Below, piece by piece: positions 44,302 to 52,419 of a stretch of 52,419 nt of DNA. The translations under genes and the position numbers were made by a program. This stretch comes from Tardiphaga sp. (GTDB lineage Bacteria > Pseudomonadota > Alphaproteobacteria > Rhizobiales > Xanthobacteraceae): the NCBI GenBank assembly GCA_030147505.1, contig JASBVG010000040.1, positions 1 to 52,419 of the forward strand, in the 5' to 3' direction. The notes below the pieces were generated by a model that was given only the letters and a program-made list of their open reading frames with translations, made no database searches and had not been told where the DNA came from. Every line of letters begins with the position of its first letter. Position 1 is the first letter of the stretch.

Positions 44302-45957
44302 CTACACAGCGCTCGCCGCCGCCCTTCCCGCCGTTCGGCCCGAAAACAGGCAGCCGCCAAGAAACGTCCCTTCCAGCGAGCGGTAGCCGTGCATGCCGCC
44401 CCCGCCGAAGCCGGCGGCTTCGCCCACGGCATAGAGGCCGGGGATGATCTGGTGACCGGCACCGAACACCCGCGCATCGAGATCGGTCTCGAAACCGCCC
44501 AGCGTCTTGCGTGTCAGGATGTTCAGCCGCACGGCGATCAGCGGGCCCATCGAAGGGTCGAGAATGCGATGCAGTTTGGCGGTGCGGATCAGCTTGTCGC
44601 CGATATATCTGCGCGCATTGTGCAGATTCATCACCTGCGCGTCCTTCACATAGGGATTGGCGAGCGTACGGTCCCTTGCCTCGATCTGCTCCTTGATGCG
44701 GTCGAGCTTCAGCAGATCGCTGCCGGCCAGCTCGTTCATCGCCTTGACGAGGTCGCCGAGATTGTCGCGCACGACGAAATCCGCACCGTGCTCCTTGAAC
44801 GCCTCTACCGGCGCCGGCGCGCCCTTGTTGGTGGCGCGTCGCGCGGTCTTCAACCAGCTCTTGCCGGTGAGGTCGGGATTCTGCTCCGAGCCTGACAGTG
44901 CGAATTCCTTCTTGATGATCGCCTGTGTCAGGATGAACCAGGAATAGTCGTAACCGGTCGACTGGATATATTGCAGCTGCCCGAGCGTATCCGAGCCCGG
45001 GAACAGCGGCGCCGGCAGCCGCTCGCCCGTCGCGTCGAACCACATCGACGACGGCCCCGGCAGAATACGGATGCCGTGCTTCGGCCAGATCGGATTCCAG
45101 TTCTCGATCCCCTCCACATAATGCCACATGCGATCGCGATTGATCAGCCGCGCACCGGCCGCCTCCGTGATTCCGATCATCCGCCCGTCCACATGGGCGG
45201 GCACGCCCGAGATCATCCGCTGCGGAGGCGTGCCGAGACGCTGCGGCCAGTTCTGCCGCACCAGATCGTGATTGCCACCGATACCGCCGGAGGCGACGAT
45301 CACCGCCTGCGCGCGCAGCGAGAATTCACCGATGACATTGCGCGACGAGCTCTCGCCGCGCTCGTTGTTCGCTGGCCCGAGCACGGCGCCGCTGACGCCA
45401 TCGACAGTTCCATCGGTCACGCTCAGCGCATCGACGCGGTGCCGGAACCTGAAGCTGAGCAATCCCTTTGCGACAGCCTCCCGCGCCCGCCGCTCGAACG
45501 GTTCGACAATGCCCGGCCCCGTTCCCCATGTGATGTGAAACCGCGGCACAGAATTGCCGTGACCCATGGCATCATAGCCGCCGCGTTCCGCCCAGCCGAC
45601 GATGGGAAATACGCGATGGCCCATCGCGCGCAGCCACTCCCGCTTCTCGCCGGCCGCAAAGGCAAGATAGGCTTCCGCCCAACGTCGCGGCCAATGATCT
45701 TCCTCGCGGTCGAAGCCGGCCGAGCCCATCCAGTCCTGATGCGCGAGATCGAAGCTGTCCTTGACGCCGAGCCGGCGTTGTTCGGGCGAGTCGATGAAGA
45801 ACAGACCGCCGAACGACCAGAACGCCTGGCCGCCGAGATTCTGTTCGCCCTCCTGATCGACCACAATCACGCGCTTGCCGGCGTCCGCAACCTCCGTTGC
45901 GGCGACGAGTCCAGCCAGACCCGCGCCCACCACGATGACATCCGCATCGACCGCCAT
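44302..45957 (-). CDS. FAD-binding dehydrogenase (3-ketosteroid dehydrogenase-like)
   Basis: A 551-residue cytoplasmic flavoprotein of the fumarate reductase/3-ketosteroid dehydrogenase group. Residues 5-35 form the Rossmann FAD site (VIVVGAGLAGLVAATEVADAG), followed by GGQAFWSFGG. The C-terminal FAD motif is PGLYAVGEAAGFGGGGMHGYRSLEGTF. Homologues in Bradyrhizobium are annotated only as FAD-binding dehydrogenases; the substrate is not known. GGGGAGAG before ATG 45957 is the start signal. It converges with the copper unit. Confidence 0.88.
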   Translation of the reverse strand: MAVDADVIVVGAGLAGLVAATEVADAGKRVIVVDQEGEQNLGGQAFWSFGGLFFIDSPEQRRLGVKDSFDLAHQDWMGSAGFDREEDHWPRRWAEAYLAFAAGEKREWLRAMGHRVFPIVGWAERGGYDAMGHGNSVPRFHITWGTGPGIVEPFERRAREAVAKGLLSFRFRHRVDALSVTDGTVDGVSGAVLGPANNERGESSSRNVIGEFSLRAQAVIVASGGIGGNHDLVRQNWPQRLGTPPQRMISGVPAHVDGRMIGITEAAGARLINRDRMWHYVEGIENWNPIWPKHGIRILPGPSSMWFDATGERLPAPLFPGSDTLGQLQYIQSTGYDYSWFILTQAIIKKEFALSGSEQNPDLTGKSWLKTARRATNKGAPAPVEAFKEHGADFVVRDNLGDLVKAMNELAGSDLLKLDRIKEQIEARDRTLANPYVKDAQVMNLHNARRYIGDKLIRTAKLHRILDPSMGPLIAVRLNILTRKTLGGFETDLDARVFGAGHQIIPGLYAVGEAAGFGGGGMHGYRSLEGTFLGGCLFSGRTAGRAAASAV

Positions 45958-46205
45958 CGTTTCTCTCCCCATCATTTCGTTAAGAGAGATTGAATGGCGC
46001 GCGGGAACTTTGGTCAACGAAAATTGCGGAATTCGCATTCGCTTGTTCCAAAGGGGTAGGCACTGCATCCCGCGCGCAACACTCGCTTCGAATCGTCGCG
46101 CCGCCGTGATGTGCCGCTAGACAAAATCCGGTTTCGCCAACACGCTGACATGGTTCTGCACGATCAGGGCAATCGGATTCGGCATCACAGGTCTTGGGGC
46201 AGCTC

Positions 46206-46691
46206 ATGAAGTTCGTGACAGGTTTGCTGGCGGCGATTCTGTTGATGGCAGGCGTCGGCGCGAGCCATGCTGTGGTCCGTATCGCTGACGATCGCGGCGG
46301 CCGCATCGGAACCTATGTCGACAAGTATCAGGGCCTGCGCTCCTCCGGTGAAACCGTCGTGATCGACGGTCTTTGTGCCTCGGCCTGCACGATCGTGCTC
46401 GGCGCCGTTCCGCATGACCGCATCTGCGTGACCCCGAATGCCACGCTCGGCTTCCACGCCGCCTGGGACATGGGCAACAACGGCCGCGCCGTCACCAATC
46501 GCGAAGCGACGAAGATGCTGTATTCGATGTATCCATCGAATATCCGCCGCTGGATTGCCAGGCGCGGAGGCCTCAAGCCGCAAATGGTATTTCTCCGCGG
46601 CCCGCAGCTCGCGAGCATGTACAAGCCCTGCTACATGAACGCCCGCGCGGCAGCCGCCTATGATAGCTCCCCCACCCTGCGCGGCGAGTGA
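46206..46691 (+). CDS. Exported ClpP/crotonase-fold-like protein
   Basis: A 161-residue protein with a signal peptide (to about ASHA, residue 22). A segment with VVIDGLCASACTIVLG followed by ICVTPNATLGFHAAWD resembles the Ser- and His-bearing strands of ClpP-like periplasmic proteins. The rest is short compared with ClpP (~195 residues). A peptidase role is only a structural guess. It starts at ATG 46206 and stands alone, divergent from the FAD dehydrogenase. Confidence 0.65.
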   Translation: MKFVTGLLAAILLMAGVGASHAVVRIADDRGGRIGTYVDKYQGLRSSGETVVIDGLCASACTIVLGAVPHDRICVTPNATLGFHAAWDMGNNGRAVTNREATKMLYSMYPSNIRRWIARRGGLKPQMVFLRGPQLASMYKPCYMNARAAAAYDSSPTLRGE

Positions 46692-46819
46692 TCCCTTCCG
46701 GCGATCAGCATCACTTGATCGCTGCGACCCTGCCGACGCTTGCCCGGGCCGGCAACTCGGCCTATCTGGAACCTGAATGCAGACACTCCGCGCGGGTGCC
46801 TGCGGATTGAGGTTCGTCA

Positions 46820-46999
46820 ATGCAGCCGGCCGCCCCTGACCATATGGCATCGTCGCCCTCGCGCGCAGCGACAGCGATCGTCGCCGTGGCGGCAAGCGTC
46901 GTCGGCCTGCTCGTGGTCGGCGCCATCGGTTTATGGGCGTGGTACGGCACCACGGTCTTCTTCGAGATGGTGAAGACCGGCATCGCCGCCTGCATGTGA
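46820..46999 (+). CDS. Small single-helix membrane protein upstream of SCO
   Basis: A 59-residue frame from ATG 46820 (TGAGG eight bases upstream) ending at TGA 46999, 17 bases before the SCO start. It has a polar N-terminus, one strong membrane helix (about 20-42, VAVAASVVGLLVVGAIGLWAW) and a tail ending FFEMVKTGIAACM. Small proteins with a similar end stand before SCO genes in Bradyrhizobium relatives. It may help cytochrome oxidase copper insertion; this is inferred from position only. Confidence 0.65.
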   Translation: MQPAAPDHMASSPSRAATAIVAVAASVVGLLVVGAIGLWAWYGTTVFFEMVKTGIAACM

Positions 47000-47016
47000 T
47001 TTCTGGGAACGATCAA

Positions 47017-47607
47017 ATGAGTAGCTCCACCCGCCCGCTGGTCATCATCGCGGCTTTCGCCGGCAGCCTCGCCGTAGGTCTGCTGCTGGTGCTCTGGCTC
47101 TCCGGCGGTTTCCGCGGCGTTGCCGCGCCGGCCGCCATCGGCGGTCCATTCCAGCTCACCGATCAATCCGGCGCGCGGGTCACCGAGCAGAACCTGAAAG
47201 GCAAACCATCGCTGATCTTCTTCGGCTTCACCCATTGCCCGGATATCTGTCCGACATCCCTGTTCGAGATGTCCGAGGTGCTGCGTGCACTCGGAAAGGA
47301 TGCCGACAAGCTCAACACCTATTTCATTTCCGTCGATCCCGAGCGCGATACCGCGCCGATCATGAAGGACTATCTCTCCAGCTTCGATCCGCACCTGAAA
47401 GGGCTGACCGGAACACCCGAGGAAGTCGCAAAAGTCATCGCCGGTTATCGTGTCTATGCCAAGAAGGTTCCGACCAAGGACGGCGACTACACAATGGATC
47501 ACACCGCACTGATCTATCTGATGGACAAGGACGGCAATTTCGTCGCCCCGTTCAATCTTAAACGCCAGCCGGAAGAAGCGGCGACAGATCTGAAGCGGTA
47601 TTTGTAA
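47017..47607 (+). CDS. SCO1/SenC-type copper chaperone
   Basis: A 196-residue inner-membrane-anchored periplasmic thioredoxin-fold protein that delivers copper to the CuA site of cytochrome oxidase or keeps its thiols reduced. It has one N-terminal helix (about 8-28), the copper motif C74-P-D-I-C78-P and the distal ligand H162 in DHTALIY. It is preceded by a small membrane protein and converges with the glycosyltransferase (nine bases between stops). Confidence 0.93.
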   Translation: MSSSTRPLVIIAAFAGSLAVGLLLVLWLSGGFRGVAAPAAIGGPFQLTDQSGARVTEQNLKGKPSLIFFGFTHCPDICPTSLFEMSEVLRALGKDADKLNTYFISVDPERDTAPIMKDYLSSFDPHLKGLTGTPEEVAKVIAGYRVYAKKVPTKDGDYTMDHTALIYLMDKDGNFVAPFNLKRQPEEAATDLKRYL

Positions 47608-47616
47608 GACCGCTCG

Positions 47617-49575
47617 TCAGCGCGATTCCGACTGCCCCCGCATCGCCTTGCTCCGACGCGACACCGCGTGCTGAGTCTTCTCCCAGCGATGCGGTTCGCG
47701 CAGCAATTGCCATAGCGCGCGCCACGCCGCGATCGACAGCAATCCCCAATAGAGCGGCGCAAGCAGCAGGATCCAGGCATGCCGCAATTGTCTGCGGCGC
47801 TTGAGCCCCATCAACCCGATGATGATGGTGGAAAGATAGCCAGCCAGGATCGCCGCCAGATGCAGCGGCATCAACGTGTCGACCAGAAAGCCGGACGGAT
47901 TGTCCGCAACAACGGCCCGCCCGGCAAACAGCACGATCTCGACGAGCAGCAACGGATAGGCAAGTGCCGTCAGCGCATTTCCGCCGGCGATGAGTGCGAC
48001 TCCGAGCGATTTCTCCGCTCCGATCTCGCGCCACAGGCGCCACGGCCTGCGCAGATGCACGCCGCTCGTCTGCATCCAGCCCTTCATCCAGCGCGACCGT
48101 TGCCGCAGCCACGCACCGAAACGCACCGGCGCTTCTTCATAGGTCGTCGATGCAAAGGTAACGCAGCGATAGCCAAACCGCGCCAGGCGAATGCCGAGAT
48201 CCGCATCCTCGGTGACGTTCCAGGCATCCCAGCCACCGATATCGCGCAGCACATCGGTGCGAAAATGGTTCGACGACCCACCGAGCGGCAGCGGCAAGTG
48301 CAGTCCTGCGAGACCCGGCAGCAATACATCGAACTGCCCGGCATATTCCGCCGCGAACATGCGCGACAACAGGCTTTCCGATGCATTGTCGATACACAGA
48401 CTTGCCTGCACGCAAGCAACATGCTGGCCTTGATCGTCGAATGCATCCAGCGCTGCACGCAATTGCCCCGGCTCGGGCCGATCCTCTGCATCGAACACCG
48501 CAACATAACTACCACGCGCAAATGGCAGCGCATAGTTCAGCGCCTTTGGCTTGGTCTGCGGGCCGATGGCGGGCACGGTGAGCATCTGCACGTGCGGCAT
48601 CGGCCGCAGCCGCGCGATGGCCTGCCGGGTGATGTCGTCATCGGCCTCGGTGATCAGGATCACATCCAGCTTTTCGCGGGGATAATCGAGAGCGTCAATC
48701 GCCTGCAGCAGCGGCGCCACCGAGGTGGCCTCGCGATAGAGCGCGATCATTACCGTATAGATCGGCAGCTCCGCATCCGGCAGATGCCGGCGCTTCGGCT
48801 GCGGCAAACGCGGCACGAGAGCGCCGAGAAAGCGAAAGCTCGCAAAGGCAAGAAAAGCGGTCGTCAGGACTCCGGTCCAGATCGCCTCGCCGAGTAGCGA
48901 GGGAATGGCGATTGCCCCTGCGACGCCGAGAATGATCGCCGCTCGCGCCAACGGCTGCCACGAAGACGTAGTACGCGATGCGGCAGACAGATCCGGCCAG
49001 CGCCGTTGCAGTCCCTCCGCGGCCTGCTGTGCGAGCGCATCGCCGGCATGTTCCGCGAGGAAGCGATTGAAATCATTCGTCGTCGCGAGCTCGAAGCCCG
49101 CGATCAATTCGGGACGCGCACGAGCAAGCTCGCTGAGCATGCGCGCAGACAAGCCGCGTGAGGCAACGACGAAGCGCAGGCCTTCGTCACGTCGTATCCG
49201 AAACATACCGAGTGTCGCGGCCTGCGCATATTTCTCAGGCGATAACAGGCATCGGTCATGGTCGTCACGATCGAGCCGGGTCATGCGAATGCCGAGATGC
49301 GCGGCCAGCCGCCTGAGATAGGCTGCCTCGTCAATAACGTCCCAGTCGATCAGAACGCGGTCAGCGCCGATCCGGAGCCGGCGGCTGCGATTGGTCGCGG
49401 CTTGCAGCGTGAGCGATGCGATATGCCCGCGCAGGCACCCGAGTTCGGCGGCGATATGGAAGACCCGCTCCGGGCGACGCGGGTCATGTTCCAGCGCGCG
49501 CCGCCGGCGCTCGGGCGCCAAAGCATATGCGCTGACAAACGGCTCCGGCTCCCCGCCATGGTCCAACAGGGCCAT
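47617..49575 (-). CDS. Membrane glycosyltransferase, family 2 (cellulose-synthase-like)
   Basis: A 652-residue inner-membrane enzyme. The N-terminal ~195 residues form a soluble domain I cannot name. Two helices follow (about 205-250). The catalytic domain has LPIYTVMIALYREA, FDAEDRPEPGQ (DxD-type), VTEDADLGIRLARFG and the product-binding QRSRWMKGWMQ. Several helices close the protein. These motifs mark a processive-type GT2 that makes a beta-glycan or glycosylates a lipid. No partner synthase genes are near. ATG 49575 is used; a GTG 18 bases upstream is in frame. Confidence 0.88.
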   Translation of the reverse strand: MALLDHGGEPEPFVSAYALAPERRRRALEHDPRRPERVFHIAAELGCLRGHIASLTLQAATNRSRRLRIGADRVLIDWDVIDEAAYLRRLAAHLGIRMTRLDRDDHDRCLLSPEKYAQAATLGMFRIRRDEGLRFVVASRGLSARMLSELARARPELIAGFELATTNDFNRFLAEHAGDALAQQAAEGLQRRWPDLSAASRTTSSWQPLARAAIILGVAGAIAIPSLLGEAIWTGVLTTAFLAFASFRFLGALVPRLPQPKRRHLPDAELPIYTVMIALYREATSVAPLLQAIDALDYPREKLDVILITEADDDITRQAIARLRPMPHVQMLTVPAIGPQTKPKALNYALPFARGSYVAVFDAEDRPEPGQLRAALDAFDDQGQHVACVQASLCIDNASESLLSRMFAAEYAGQFDVLLPGLAGLHLPLPLGGSSNHFRTDVLRDIGGWDAWNVTEDADLGIRLARFGYRCVTFASTTYEEAPVRFGAWLRQRSRWMKGWMQTSGVHLRRPWRLWREIGAEKSLGVALIAGGNALTALAYPLLLVEIVLFAGRAVVADNPSGFLVDTLMPLHLAAILAGYLSTIIIGLMGLKRRRQLRHAWILLLAPLYWGLLSIAAWRALWQLLREPHRWEKTQHAVSRRSKAMRGQSESR

Positions 49576-49662
49576 GCTACGCCCCCACGCCACAAACGAT
49601 GCTAAGAACGCCCCTCGCGTCTCCGGCGGGATGGTCTATAACACCGCGTCCGGACACGCCGC

Positions 49663-50604
49663 ATGCAACCACAGATGGTTAATTTCAGCAATCGAATACC
49701 GCATCGAGCCGCGCGCGCAACCTTGCGGGCGCTGTGTTTCGTGGGCGCGTTGCTGCCATGGACGACGCAGGCTCAATCCCAGCCTCCGGTGCCGCCGCTG
49801 GCGCCGAATCTGTCGCTGCAATCCGGCAACCAGCCCGGCGCGCAGGCCGTTCCCGGCTTCTGGGACCCGCGCCGCCGGCCGGAGCGGCCGGACCTGTCGC
49901 GCCTCACGGTGATCCGCTTCCTCACGGAGACCGACTATCCGCCATTCAATTATACTGGTCCCGACGGCAATCCCGCCGGCTTCAATGTCGATCTCGCCCG
50001 CCAGCTTTGCGAGGAGATCAAAGTCACCTGCACCATCCAGATGCGCCGCTTCGAGACGCTGCTGGATGCCATCGCCAGCAATCGCGGCGACGCCATCATC
50101 GCCTCGATGGCAGTGACCCCCGCGATCCGCGCCCGCGTCGATTTCACCGATCCCTATTACCGCGCGCCCGGTCGCTTCGTGGCGCGCAGGGATGCCGCGC
50201 TGAAGGAGATGCGGCCGGAATATCTCGAGGGCAAGAAGATCGGCGTCATCGCCGGCACCGCGCATGAAGCCTTCCTGAAGGCGATGTTCACCGATGCGAC
50301 GCTGTTCACTTTCCAGAGTGACGACGCCCTGCGGCAAGCACTGCGGAAAGGCGAGGTCGATGTCATTTTCGGCGATGCCATCGCTCTGGCGTTCTGGATC
50401 AACGGCACCGATTCCGGCGATTGCTGCGCCTTCAGCGGCGGCCCGTTCATCGAAAGCCGGTACTTCGGCGAAGGCATCGGCATCGGCGTCCGCAAGGGCA
50501 ACGACACGCTGCGCCAGGCGCTGAACTGGGCGCTGTTCCGCACCTGGGAAAAAGGCCGCTACACCGATCTGTGGCTGAAATATTTCTCGGTCAGCCCATT
50601 CTGA
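49663..50604 (+). CDS. Periplasmic amino-acid-type solute-binding protein (family 3)
   Basis: A 313-residue exported protein. A signal peptide (to about residue 38) and a Pro/Gln-rich linker precede the SBP_bac_3 domain (about 80-312), with VIRFLTETDYPPFNYTGPDGNPAGFNVDLA, DAIIASMAVTPAIRARVDFTDPYY and IGVIAGTAHEAFL. It has no linked permease or ATPase, so it may serve a distant transporter or a signalling system. ATG 49675 is an alternative start. Confidence 0.88.
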   Translation: MQPQMVNFSNRIPHRAARATLRALCFVGALLPWTTQAQSQPPVPPLAPNLSLQSGNQPGAQAVPGFWDPRRRPERPDLSRLTVIRFLTETDYPPFNYTGPDGNPAGFNVDLARQLCEEIKVTCTIQMRRFETLLDAIASNRGDAIIASMAVTPAIRARVDFTDPYYRAPGRFVARRDAALKEMRPEYLEGKKIGVIAGTAHEAFLKAMFTDATLFTFQSDDALRQALRKGEVDVIFGDAIALAFWINGTDSGDCCAFSGGPFIESRYFGEGIGIGVRKGNDTLRQALNWALFRTWEKGRYTDLWLKYFSVSPF

Positions 50605-50669
50605 TTTTCACTCCTTGGCGGTTTGGCATTTTCGTGCGGAGCCGCTAGGTTCCGCGGCCCGGAGGCCAA

Positions 50670-52319
50670 ATGACGATATCGACTGCTGAGACCACCATGA
50701 GCCCGAGCGAGCTGCGCGCGCTCGCCGAGAATTCCAACGCCTGGCCGTTCGAGCAGGCGAAGGCGCTGGTGACCAGGCTGAAAAAGCAGCCGAAGGATGA
50801 GGTGCTGTTCGAGACCGGCTACGGCCCCTCGGGCCTGCCGCATATCGGCACCTTCGGCGAAGTGGCGCGGACCACCATGGTGCGTCATGCCTTCCGCGTG
50901 CTGACCGAAGACAAGATCAAGACCCGCCTGCTTGCCTTCTCCGACGACATGGACGGTTTTCGCAAGGTGCCGGACAATGTGCCGAACAAGGAGATGCTGG
51001 CGGCCCATCTCGGCAAGCCATTGACCCGGGTGCCGGACCCGTTCTCGAACGAATATCCGTCGTTCGGCGCGGCAAACAACGCGCGTCTCCGTGCGTTCCT
51101 CGATCATTTCGGCTTCGACTACGAATTCGCCTCGTCCACCGACTATTACGCATCCGGCCGCTTCGACGCGACGCTGCTGAAGATGCTGGAAGTCTACGAC
51201 AAGGTGATGGCCGTCATCCTGCCGACCCTCGGCCCGGATCGCCGCGCGACCTATTCGCCGTTCCTGCCGATCAGCAAGACCACCGGCGTGGTGCTGCAGG
51301 TGCCGATGATCCGCCGCGACGTGAAGGCCGGCACCGTCACCTATGTCGATCCCGACACGAATGAGGAAGTGGAAACCCCTGTCACCGGCGGCGCCGTGAA
51401 GTGCCAGTGGAAGGCCGACTGGGCGCTGCGCTGGGCCGCACTCGGCGTCGACTACGAAATGGCCGGCAAGGACCTCATCGATAGCGTCAAGCTGTCGGGC
51501 AAGATCTGCACGGCCCTCGGCGGCACGCCGCCGGAAGGCTTCAACTACGAGCTCTTCCTCGACGAGCATGGCGGCAAGATCTCGAAGTCGAAGGGCAACG
51601 GCCTGACCATCGACGAATGGCTGCGCTATGCCTCGCCGGAATCGCTGTCGCTGTTCATGTATCGCGAGCCGAAGGCGGCGAAGCGGCTGTTCTTCGACGT
51701 GATCCCGCGCAATGTCGACGAATATCAGCAATTCCTCGATGGCTATAACCGCCAGGACGCCAAGCAGCGCCTGTCCAATCCGGTCTGGCATCTGCATGCC
51801 GGCCATCCGCCTGTCATCGACATGCCGGTCACGTTCCAGCTCCTGCTGACGCTGGTATCGTCGTCCAACGCGGAGAATGCCGACACGCTGTGGGGCTTCA
51901 TCGGCCGCTATCGTCCGGGCGTCACCGCGCAGACGCACCCGAAGCTCGATGCGATGGTCGGCTACGCGATCAACTACTATCGCGATTTCGTCGCCCCGAC
52001 GAAGACGTTCCGCGAGCCCACGGAGATCGAGCGCGTGGCATTGCAGGACCTGCGCGATGCGCTGTCAGGCCTCGCCGCGGATGCCAGCGCCGAGGACATC
52101 CAGAACACGGTCTACGAGATCGGCCGCCGCGAACCGTTCCTCGATCACAAGAAGCCGGCAAAGGACGGCCGCCCCGGCGTGTCGCTGGACTGGTTCAACA
52201 TGCTGTATCAGGTGCTGCTCGGCCAGGAGAAGGGCCCGCGCTTCGGCTCCTTCGTGGCGGTCTATGGCGTGCAGAATGCGATCAACATGATCGACGGCGC
52301 GCTGGCGCGGAGCGCGTGA
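50670..52319 (+). CDS. lysS: Lysyl-tRNA synthetase, class I
   Basis: Charges tRNA-Lys. The 549-residue enzyme is the class I (archaeal-type) form, usual in this bacterial group. The HIGH-like motif is P57-H-I-G60 in [13 protein letters not shown], and the KMSKS-like motif is K303-I-S-K-S-K308. GGAGG before ATG 50670 supports the start. It is complete and ends just before the window's low-quality tail. Confidence 0.96.
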   Translation: MTISTAETTMSPSELRALAENSNAWPFEQAKALVTRLKKQPKDEVLFETGYGPSGLPHIGTFGEVARTTMVRHAFRVLTEDKIKTRLLAFSDDMDGFRKVPDNVPNKEMLAAHLGKPLTRVPDPFSNEYPSFGAANNARLRAFLDHFGFDYEFASSTDYYASGRFDATLLKMLEVYDKVMAVILPTLGPDRRATYSPFLPISKTTGVVLQVPMIRRDVKAGTVTYVDPDTNEEVETPVTGGAVKCQWKADWALRWAALGVDYEMAGKDLIDSVKLSGKICTALGGTPPEGFNYELFLDEHGGKISKSKGNGLTIDEWLRYASPESLSLFMYREPKAAKRLFFDVIPRNVDEYQQFLDGYNRQDAKQRLSNPVWHLHAGHPPVIDMPVTFQLLLTLVSSSNAENADTLWGFIGRYRPGVTAQTHPKLDAMVGYAINYYRDFVAPTKTFREPTEIERVALQDLRDALSGLAADASAEDIQNTVYEIGRREPFLDHKKPAKDGRPGVSLDWFNMLYQVLLGQEKGPRFGSFVAVYGVQNAINMIDGALARSA

Positions 52320-52375
52320 CGCAGCTTGTCGTAACCCGGCCGTGGGGGGCGCAGGGCGCCCGCCCCGGCGCGGGC

Positions 52376-52419
52376 ACAGATCGGGGGGGAGCCTAAAAAA
52401 AAAGAAAAAGCCCCCCCCA
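52376..52419. other. Probable contig-end sequencing artefact
   Basis: AGATCGG at 52378-52384 continues into a run of G, then GAGCC, a long A tract with one G, and eight Cs. AGATCGG matches the beginning of the common Illumina adapter, and homopolymers of this kind are unlike the rest of the window. I would not treat these bases as genomic. Confidence 0.6.

Noticed and set aside
46701..46722. Inverted repeat GCGATCA...TGATCGC after the ClpP-like gene
   Set aside because: A seven-base stem with an eight-base loop and no U-run is too weak to call a terminator or operator.

Overview
The window looks like chromosome of an alphaproteobacterium of the Bradyrhizobium/Rhodopseudomonas/Tardiphaga group (Nitrobacteraceae). 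This rests on high-GC coding with consistent codon use, the ialB-ctaC-ctaD arrangement, a long two-domain dCTP deaminase, a class I lysyl-tRNA synthetase, an alphaproteobacterial glutamate-cysteine ligase, OpgC with SGNH proteins, an Omp25-type barrel, a SAM-II riboswitch and GC-rich palindromes. I see no integrase, transposase, rRNA or CRISPR array. The last ~40 bases look like a low-quality contig end.

Layout. 1-3118: cytochrome aa3 oxidase genes ctaC and ctaD (partial), and divergent ialB. 3136-6556: a thiol/redox cassette (TlpA-like thioredoxin, DsrE, DoxX, divergent HxlR regulator) and a PepSY membrane protein. 6873-10868: tldD, lepB, a frameshifted YjbR-like gene, a DUF6644/DUF6152 pair and a PAN-domain protein. 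10991-15254: gshA, a MarR regulator divergent from a glutathione S-transferase, hslO and apaG. 15484-18439: opgC followed by two overlapping SGNH genes, one with a degraded active site. 18475-21799: metZ under a SAM-II riboswitch plus intrinsic terminator, dcd and an outer-membrane barrel. 22078-30209: garD, a sorbosone-dehydrogenase-like lipoprotein, an unknown protein, a MATE transporter, a SRPBCC fusion, an AraC regulator and an alkyltransferase homologue. 30343-30416: tRNA-Gly(CCC).

30436-37574 is an uptake and catabolic unit: an AraC-type regulator divergent from a five-gene Liv-type ABC transporter and an aldehyde dehydrogenase. 37622-44263 is a compact copper-handling unit read in one direction from a promoter overlapped by a CsoR-type operator. 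It encodes CsoR, a Met/His/Cys-rich exported protein, a small lipoprotein, a TolC-type lipoprotein, a Tat-exported multicopper oxidase, a CusF-like protein, CopC, CopD and a DUF411 protein. Two very small reading frames are coupled to csoR and the oxidase gene. The unit ends at a strong terminator and has no P-type ATPase or RND pump. 44302-52319 holds a flavoprotein dehydrogenase, a ClpP-like exported protein, a small membrane protein next to a SCO copper chaperone, a membrane glycosyltransferase, a solute-binding protein and lysS.

The observations most worth following up are the SAM-II riboswitch joined to a terminator, the OpgC/SGNH/pseudo-SGNH unit, the pump-less copper unit with its coupled small frames, the alkyltransferase lacking its arginine finger, and the LivG-type ATPase with an altered signature motif.
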